Positions 56,496-64,000 of a stretch of DNA of 64,000 nt are shown piece after piece (positions within the stretch are counted from its first letter, which is position 1; each line of letters begins with the position of its first letter). The DNA is taken from NCBI GenBank assembly GCA_028023455.1, contig JAQFVV010000516.1, positions 325,001 to 389,000 on the forward strand. The letters run 5' to 3'. The position numbers and the translations under genes were made by a program. The notes beneath the pieces are model-generated. The model was not told the DNA's origin. It searched no databases and saw only the letters and a program-made list of their open reading frames with translations. This DNA comes from Epiperipatus broadwayi. Lineage: Eukaryota > Onychophora > Udeonychophora > Euonychophora > Peripatidae.

Positions 56496-59074
56496 AACTT
56501 CAGTCTTCTTCACTTATTCACTTTATTAGATTTATAAATGCCCAGGCGCCAATTCTATACAAGATAGAATAAAATTTATAACTGTAATTGCTTTTTAAGT
56601 TATTTTAAAAGATTCTTATACTGTAATTGCTTTATGGCTTAGCTCAGTTGAGGTTAAAGGATATGGTATTCATATAGGATGCAAGTAAGAGTAATAGAAC
56701 ATTTATGGATAACAATTCTGTAACACTAATTTAATCATATGCCACACATTTATTCAATTATAAAACCATTGCAAAATTATCAATTATCACATTTATTACC
56801 GAATAGACAATGATGAAGATTGGATACCTTTATATCCACATCACCATCTATTCTAAGCAAAGTAAAATATAATATTGGCACTGTAATATTGGGATCTATC
56901 AGCTGCAGACAAATTAAATAAATTTGACTTATACTGGCAAACCTAGATATTCTATACTATGTTATGTTAACCATTTGTGTGTGTGGAAATGGAGAATCGA
57001 ACACATATACAAAACAATTCATATGGGATATTAATTCAATTGAACATTTATTGAAAATAAATGACAAAATAACAAAAACAAAATATATTATTATCCTATA
57101 CATCTTGCTATTAACTCTACCACTTCCCTTCTTACTTAGATAAAGTACACTTCTAACATCTCATTTATCCTGAAAGAAATGAATTGTTAAAAAAAATGAA
57201 ATAAATATGATATGTTATAAAGATTTTAATATTCATTTACAAACACTAACTTTAATAATAGTTTTTTTTTACTATTCTTTATTACCTATATTTTTGAATG
57301 TGTGCCTTTAAAATGTTATAAATATAACACATTTATCAATCATAATATTTATAACTTATTTACAACAAAATTGAAATAAAATAAAAATATAATTTTAGAA
57401 ACAATAATAATAATAATATTTATAACAATTCACACACATTCCAATATAAAATTTATGTATAGAATGATTTTTAAATCCTGTAAACAATATATTGTCTTAC
57501 AATAATAATAACCAGTTACATTAGCTATATATATATATATATATATAAATTACATTTCTAGTATACAAAAAAAAAAATACTTATCGATATGTAATCATTA
57601 GATGATGAATTATTTTTAACTTGAAAGTCATTATTTGAAATGTCAACTATATATATACGATGTATACACTGCTTTTATTAATAATAAAAAAATCACAAAC
57701 AAACGGTTAAAAAAAAATAACTTGATATAACTGCGAAAGTTTCTAATATTGAAAATCTTGTAATAAACATTATAAATATATTAGCATGCACTGGAATTAT
57801 TTTATTAATTACCAGAAATAAAATCTCCAATTAGGTGAAACAATTATAGTAACGTTTTATGGTTTTCTCCTTTTAATTTTAAATTGGATATATTTTTTTT
57901 TATTTCCATTGTTAACAATTTCTCCATATCAGTATACAATTACTATAGATGATTACTAACTGGTGTTCAGTGATGTATTTCATTATTTATTTCAGTCATA
58001 TATGTGAATAATAAATTCTTTAGTTTATAATTCTTTTACTAAGAAAACAAATTATATTGGATAAATTCTTTTTTTTAATTTCACTTTATGTAATATTAAG
58101 AATAGTCTTTTAAAAATTAAAAATATATAAAGCGTTTTGCAATAGTATTGAATATGTTTTCTCACAATTATTTTCATTTCCAATATTTTCTATAATTTGA
58201 GTATTATCAATTTACAACAAAATGTTAAATGACTTATAATGGATATTCTTACGTGGTATTCAGGCAATTTAATAGTGAACCGCTAGCTGGCAAAGTCAGA
58301 GCTAAAACCTTGCAGGGTTTATTTTTTCATGTTCATCTTTTTTTTTCTAAATAGTCTGTTCAAAAACTTTTCTTGTCAACACACACTCACGCCATCTTTT
58401 TTTATTATTATTAATCACTTGGAAACACTCCAAAACTCACTTGCTTTTTCAAAATGTCAACAATAGAGTATTAAAATATAAGGGGGAAAAAATATTAAAT
58501 ATCAAATATTAAATATTGATTTACAAATGTCACTCAATAACACAGAGATAATCTTTACAATTCCAAATGTAATATTATAAACACTACATAACCAGTAAAT
58601 ATATATATATATATATAAGAAAATCATTTTAATCAATTATATATGAGTATATCTGTTTTGCATGTAAATTTTACTATTATAATCTGAACATTTTTTGTAA
58701 CTGTATAAAAAAAATGAACAAAGTATGAAATGATGTAAAAAATGAACATACATCCACATATACAAGCTAAATCTTGGATTGGAGTAGACAATAATCTAGA
58801 ACACCAATGAACAACACCTGCTATAACCTTCCTATTAATTTTACTCTTATACCAATATTCCCTGATATTTTTCTGTCTTCCCCTTTCACTACTAAATATA
58901 TAACTTAAAATCATATCAATTGGTACATCCAACTAAAGTTTAATTTTTTTTAAATCTAATTTCAAATAGCAAATCTCATCTCAATTCATTTTTTTCAGAT
59001 AACTATATTTAGCCATTGTTAACACAAATGTGAACTTCCCACATTTCTTCCTGGTGCCAACCTGGAAGGTCACA
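56493..59074 (-). mobile_element. LTR-like element, minus strand (2582 bp)
   Basis: On the minus strand it starts TGTGACCTTCC at 59074, next to an (AT)n tract, and ends GAAGTTACA at 56493, next to another. The start can pair CTTCC with GGAAG some 15 bases on. Length and termini fit the LTR-like group of this window. A 99-codon minus frame at 58633-58932 has no recognisable domain and is probably fortuitous. An embedded (AT)n at 57525-57547 may mark a nested boundary. Confidence 0.5.
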
Positions 59075-62050
59075 ATATATATATATGAGAAGAAAATAAT
59101 GCTCCAAACGTAATCTAAATGATCTCAAACGAAAATACACATATGAAGAGAGAAGGCCGCAAACGTTGGTGCAAAATGTAATGGAATGCCTATCTACAAT
59201 TCAAATGGCCCCAATCATTGGGAAAGCCAAATGTAATGGAATCATGATTGCTCTATCCTCATAAACGAAACGTAATGAATCAAACTTCATGTTTTAGAAT
59301 GGAATGACTATCAACAGTCCTTAATCAATCATGTCCACATGTTGATGGTGCCAAATGTAATAGAACGTATTTATCATCTAATTTAAATAATATAAACATA
59401 GCACATCATACACATAAAGAAAGATCTTAACAATCTAAATGAATCCAATTGTTGAGAAAGCCAAATATAATAGATTTTATAATTTAATGAAGAAAGATAA
59501 AATTATCCCAATTATATTTAAATAAATTGTTTATATGCCCTTCCAACTAGCTATACATGAAATAAATCCAAAATCATACAGAGTAATAATAAGACATATC
59601 ATTATAATTTATTCTCAGGGTTAATATGACTAACTAACAAAATATATACTAGAAACAAAGGGAATTTTATTGAATCTAATATACACATCAAATAAGTAAA
59701 CTTATGTATATCTAAACATATCAATGAACATTGACTTGTATAAGTGACCTAAAAACTAAATAATAATTGAAATACGAAATTATTCTCCATTAAGTTATGA
59801 ATTCAATAAACTACATAATGACTCTAGCACTAAAAAGAAAAATAAGAATAAAATATTAATACACTTCCAAATAAAATACAAAGGCATTACTTATAAAACA
59901 AATAGTACATCCTTCATTTCTATATTATGGTTTGATTTTTAAGTAGAATCAGTGTTTTAAATAGTTTTTAAATACAAACCCAAATACAAAAAAAATACAT
60001 ATATACTTGCAATAAGTATATATATTAAATAGACAAAGACATATTTGTGCTCAACACATATACATTAATATGAACACAAATCAATATTTTTATTTTCCAA
60101 ATATTCCAATTTAAAAAAAAAAAATAAAAGTATATTATATACAGCAAATATATGAATTGTTGTCTAGGTTTGCATAATAGTTATTATATAAAGTGAAAAT
60201 GGAAATAGATAAATAAATAAGTGAATAATTGACTGGTAAAATATTGTAAATTAATAAACTAGATAATAGATATGCTCTCAAGGCTAGGTTAATCAATTAA
60301 GTATCATTAAATCAAAAGAAATCATCAAAATTTTCTCCACTACATTAGAAAAAGGTTTATATATTATATCCACTTTTGGACTATACTTATTTCTACAAGC
60401 ATTGAATCTTTTTTTATTACTTACAATAAGGCTCACTCAGGCCTATAAATAACATATCTTTGACTATCTAGTCATTTAGTGCTAACTTATAACTTAATAT
60501 GAATATGGAACTTATTTCACCTCATTTTGTTATTTGTTATCTTATATACATACACACATACAAAAATATATAAATATAATGACGATTTCCAATTGATAAG
60601 TAACCCTCCATAAATTAACTCAATCTAAGATCCATCCCTAAGACCACATCCAATTATCTAATAAATAAATAAATAGTATTAAAAAAAATTAAGTTATATA
60701 AATAAAACTTTTGATGATAAAATTTTCAAATATAAATTTCACTTATTAATATATATATATATATATAACCCATATGCAACTCAAACTCAGAGCTTTACTT
60801 ACAAATTTCTAATACTTAAGTGTTAATTTTGACATTTATTAAACGTTTTTTTTTTTTTTTAAACAAGACGCTTAAATCGAATAGAATTATACTTATAAAA
60901 ACATTTCATTTTTTTAATTAAAAATAAAAGTAAAAAAAAAAAGAATATCGATTTCAAAAATATATATAAACATATCATTTACATTAATAAAGTTATTTAT
61001 TACCTTCTAAAGTTCAACTTGTTCATTTTTGTTTTCAAAAAAAAACAACTTGTTCTGTTGTTTTATTCTCTTATATTTTTTAATATTAGAATGCATTCTA
61101 GCCAAGGTTAAATTTTGAAGAAAATATCATGTTAGAGAAAATGATCAGTTTCCAATTGCATATATATATATTCCATTTTTCTAAAGATTTCTCTCCTTGA
61201 AAAAAAATACTTGCCATGTTGAATCCAATATATTAACTAATTTTAGTTGCTTCCAGATTGTTACTGAATTTACCATTATAGATTTTTGTAGATAGCTATC
61301 TTACATTTCAACACAATGGAATTTATATGTTGAGCCATTGCTTAATTTTTTTTAATTACTAGGATAAAGTCAAGAAGATCGCAGCACTTGAACTGCAATA
61401 ATATTATTATTCACCCTTCCATTATTAAGATGTTTACATCCAATAGATTATTCAATTATTCTCAAGAATGGCAATTCAGAAAAAACAAAATACAACTAAT
61501 TTTCTCCTTCAGTTTTTTTTAATAACTATCTTAATAATAATGGCTTCTTTTTCTGTTGTTGCTATTGTTCTCATGAGCACCAGAAAATGCAGTTTTTAAA
61601 ACCATTGTTACATATGTCTTCTTTTAAACAATTAACATTCAAAAATATATATATATCATATAAAAAATATTAAATCGAAAATTTATTTGATAGCTTTAAA
61701 AATATATATATACATAAATAATAACATTGCATTTTTTTTAATAATCACTACAAATAAAATATTTTTTTATAATCCACAATTTATATGTCTCTATTTATTT
61801 ATAATAATAAAAACATGTCTTTATTACTATTAAAAATCTCACCATTAAGAAAAAGAATAATAACAGCAATTAAATATTCACAGTGATGTGCCATCAACAA
61901 ATAAATAAAATAATAAATCCAAACAACAATAACTATAACTAATAACCATAAACAATAATAATGATCCATATAGAAACATCAAATCGAAGAAATTTTTTTT
62001 TAATAACAAATTATTTTTTGAAAATAAGGGTAGATTTATCGATCTTTTAC
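59075..62050. other. AT-rich DNA with dispersed short motif
   Basis: No gene seen. The first 400 bases hold six copies of a caaaygtaat(g)gaat-like motif (see findings). The rest is low-complexity with many poly-A/T runs. The right edge ttttaca at 62045-62051 beside (AT)n could be another element terminus. Confidence 0.4.
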
Positions 62051-62067
62051 AATATATATATATATAT

Positions 62068-62100
62068 TGTAACCTTATATTTTAGTGTAAAATATAAAGA
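62068..62100 (+). mobile_element. LTR-like terminus with palindrome
   Basis: TGTAACC follows an (AT)n tract (62052-62067). Directly after it CTTATATTTTA pairs with TAAAATATAAAG, a strong 11-bp-arm hairpin. The right end of any element starting here was not found. Confidence 0.4.
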
Positions 62101-62728
62101 TTGATAGAACTGCTATAAAAAAATTTCTGTCTTTTTGGTGATTTGATTGCCTTGGTTTGCATTCTGAACAGACTATTTACTTGCATCCAAAATAATTTAC
62201 TGGTGAGAATAAGTAATATTTTGCCTTACTTATTGCCTGTGTTATTTTAATGTATTTAAAATCACTCTTTTCCATTCACTGATGTGGGTCAAATATGTTA
62301 ACCTGTAAGAAATCAACAGCACATGTCAAGTTTAGTAAAATGTGATTAAAAACAATAATAATTCTTATTTACTTAAAATAATCTTAGAAATTACTTTCAT
62401 TTAATTCAAAAGCCATTTATTTAACTAATTTTTAATTATTAGATAAAAATATAATAAACACGTGTGCATTTCAGTGTAAAAAAAGAAAGTGTTCATAGTA
62501 TTATTAAGAGATAAAATGGTGTAAAAATAACATGTAAGCAAAACATGTTAAGCATATTTTAAAAATAATTGATAAGCAAATGGATTAACCAAGAATTCTC
62601 ATATCAATTTAAATATAAAATGGTGATATTTAATAATAGTATGAGTTGCTGAATTTAAAGAGTTTGTTCAAGTCTGCCAGTTACCAAATCAAATCAGTAG
62701 TAATTTGCTCACTATCTACATTTAAAAT

Positions 62729-62771
62729 ATGTCAGACCGTTTAACTTTAAAAGTAGAATTAATAGCAGAAG
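62729..62771 (+). CDS. Candidate first coding exon
   Basis: The ATG at 62729 opens MSDRLTLKVELIAE and one more base, then reads into gaag|gtaagt, a consensus donor (GT at 62772). An in-frame TAA lies 6 bases before the ATG, so if the exon is real the ATG is a plausible start. The phase-1 end joins in frame to the exon candidate at 63097. The peptide looks amphipathic and protein-like, but I do not recognise the gene. Chance remains possible in AT-rich sequence; confidence rests on the strong donor and the in-frame join. Confidence 0.35.
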
Positions 62772-63096
62772 GTAAGTATGTTTTGGAATATTTTATTGCA
62801 TGCAAATTGGCAACATTAAATAAATATTTTAATTGCAGATGTTTTTTGGATATGAAAACTTTACTTTTAAAAAAAAAAAGTTTTAAAATCAAATTAAAAT
62901 GTTAAATTTTATTGAAACACTACTTTAATGTTTTGTGTATCAGTAATTAAATAATAAAAAATTGATTATCTTATCTGAATGTATACTGCCAGTAATGTAT
63001 TTTCTATTTAACTTGTTTACTACTTGAATAATGGTAACAGCCTTTAAATAATTAACTCTTCTGGCTATTTATAAAGAATCTTGGCATTCATTGCAG

Positions 63097-63136
63097 TTGG
63101 TGGGGAACTTAGAACTCTGGAATTGGCAATGACATG
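63097..63136 (+). CDS. Candidate second coding exon
   Basis: Acceptor ggcattcattgcag ends at 63096; 40 open bases follow, then acatg|gtaagtg (GT at 63137). Joined to the exon at 62729-62771 across a 325-base intron it continues in frame as GGELRTLELAMT after a split Val codon, ending in phase 2. A further acceptor-like ctatgtcag ends at 63179 and the following bases are also open in the right phase to a TGA near 63256, but the 43-base intron this needs is unusually short. Confidence 0.33.
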
Positions 63137-63778
63137 GTAAGTGAGGAGATTGCTGCTAAAGAATAATATCCTATGTCAGCATTGTGATGAACAGTGTTCA
63201 CTGGTTGGATATCCTCAAGGCACAGATGGTATTGATGCATACAAAACATAAGCTAAAATGAAAATTTTGGTACCAGCAATGCCTTATTTTTATATTATAT
63301 GCAGAAATTTTTATTCAGTACTCTTTGCAATAATGATACCATTTTTGTGAATTTATTATGTGTATTGCTAATAACTATGCATTGTAGTTTGAAATTATTT
63401 AGCTAGAGTGCATATGTTTTGATCCCCTAAAAATAATGTTTACCAATATTTATTATTTCAATTATAAGAGAAATATTTCTTATTTAAACTTATTATGGCA
63501 GTTGCTCTAGCCCCAAAATATATTTCATATATACTCTATCATTGTCCAAACTGAACAGGCTGATGCTTTTGTCACTATAGTTAGTACAATTTATATTTAA
63601 ATAAAAATGTTTATATTTCCCAAATATTTTTATTTAAATATCCTAATTTATATAAAAATAATATATTATTAATAATTTACTTAAAAATAAAACTTATTTT
63701 AAATATATTGCCCCATAATTATAGTAATTTTGCTTATGATGAAATTTTTTTATCAATAATATTTTGCAAGTTTTAAAT
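63137..63778. other. AT-rich DNA, no certain feature
   Basis: Beyond the possible third exon at 63180-63258 nothing was recognised. Confidence 0.35.
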
Positions 63779-63860
63779 GTGTTGTTTACTTGGGAGTATT
63801 AGTAGAATGTCTACCTCTGAAGAGCCAGGTCTGGGTTTGATGCTGTGTTGTGCTAATATT
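63779..63860 (+). mobile_element. tRNA-like SINE or tRNA pseudogene
   Basis: The order ttagtagaatg (D-arm-like), tctacctctgaaga (anticodon-arm-like) and ggtctgggtttgatgc (T-arm with a B-box near-match GGTTTGATGC) follows a tRNA body. The acceptor stem does not pair well and the B-box is imperfect, so it is a SINE head or pseudogene and not a working tRNA. Confidence 0.4.
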
Positions 63861-64000
63861 TTTTAATTATGTTAGCTTTCTCTTTTTAGTTACTATTATC
63901 CTGTATTATCTTTTTACATGTTTATTAAATAGTTTTTTCTATTTTTAATAATGATGTCATCTGTTTTTAGATAGGATATTATCTTTTTACATGTTCACTA

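Noticed and set aside
58633-58932. 99-codon minus-strand frame
   Set aside because: No recognisable domain, lies in an ORF-poor LTR-like element, and ends in AT-rich hydrophobic sequence.
63180-63258. Third exon after 63136
   Set aside because: In phase and open, but needs a 43-base intron; kept only as a remark.
63779-63860. Functional tRNA gene
   Set aside because: Imperfect B-box and poor acceptor-stem pairing; better described as a SINE head or pseudogene.

Overview
This is non-coding, repeat-dense DNA from a eukaryote, almost certainly an invertebrate animal. It is very AT-rich (about a quarter G+C by eye), has long (AT)n and (TTA)n tracts, no operon-like gene packing, and carries Ty3/gypsy, non-LTR, Penelope-like and tRNA-SINE remnants. 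The mix would suit a mollusc (possibly a cephalopod), but nothing here proves the lineage. No intact host gene is visible. A few short splice-flanked exon candidates on the + strand (33755-33829, 62729-62771, 63097-63136) and one recursive-splice-like site (37156/37157) suggest that part of the window may be intronic.

Layout. 1-2011: unrecognised AT-rich DNA. 2012-6113: an LTR-like start after an (AT)n tract, then a broken LINE on the minus strand (4138-6091). 6114-17075: element E1, an ~11 kb LTR retrotransposon with ~2.74 kb LTRs, a gypsy-type primer binding site and a long decayed ORF that shows no protease, RT or integrase. 17098-~25250: composite repeat R1, interrupted by LTR-like insertions X (18106-19785) and Y (20688-24903). 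~31540-33310 holds an inverted, uninterrupted copy of R1 (R1'). 26482-28780: (TTA)n, a SINE, an 82-bp-arm inverted repeat and a decayed Penelope-like element. 33750-37150: exon candidate, SINE copies, recursive-splice-like site. 37385-38778: 3.4 copies of a ~410 bp tandem repeat. 38779-43357: Y', an inverted relative of Y. 45432-56427: element E2, an ~11 kb Ty3/gypsy element with ~2.7-2.8 kb LTRs and a broken gag-pol. 56493-59074: another LTR-like element on the minus strand. 59078-64000: AT-rich DNA with a dispersed short motif, another LTR-like start at 62068, two exon candidates and a tRNA-like SINE.

Unifying pattern. E1, E2, X, Y, Y' and the 56493-59074 element all begin TG and end (or nearly end) in a GTACA/GTTACA-like ACA, and they sit inside (AT)n tracts, several with ATAT on both sides. 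Most 5' ends open with a short palindrome. The window thus looks like a stack of TA-targeting LTR-type elements nested in one another. E1 is the most unusual: between gypsy-like LTRs it carries a ~1000-codon decayed ORF with an N-terminal coiled coil and spaced M-E-[M/F/I]-[T/S] motifs resembling the MELT motifs of the kinetochore scaffold KNL1.
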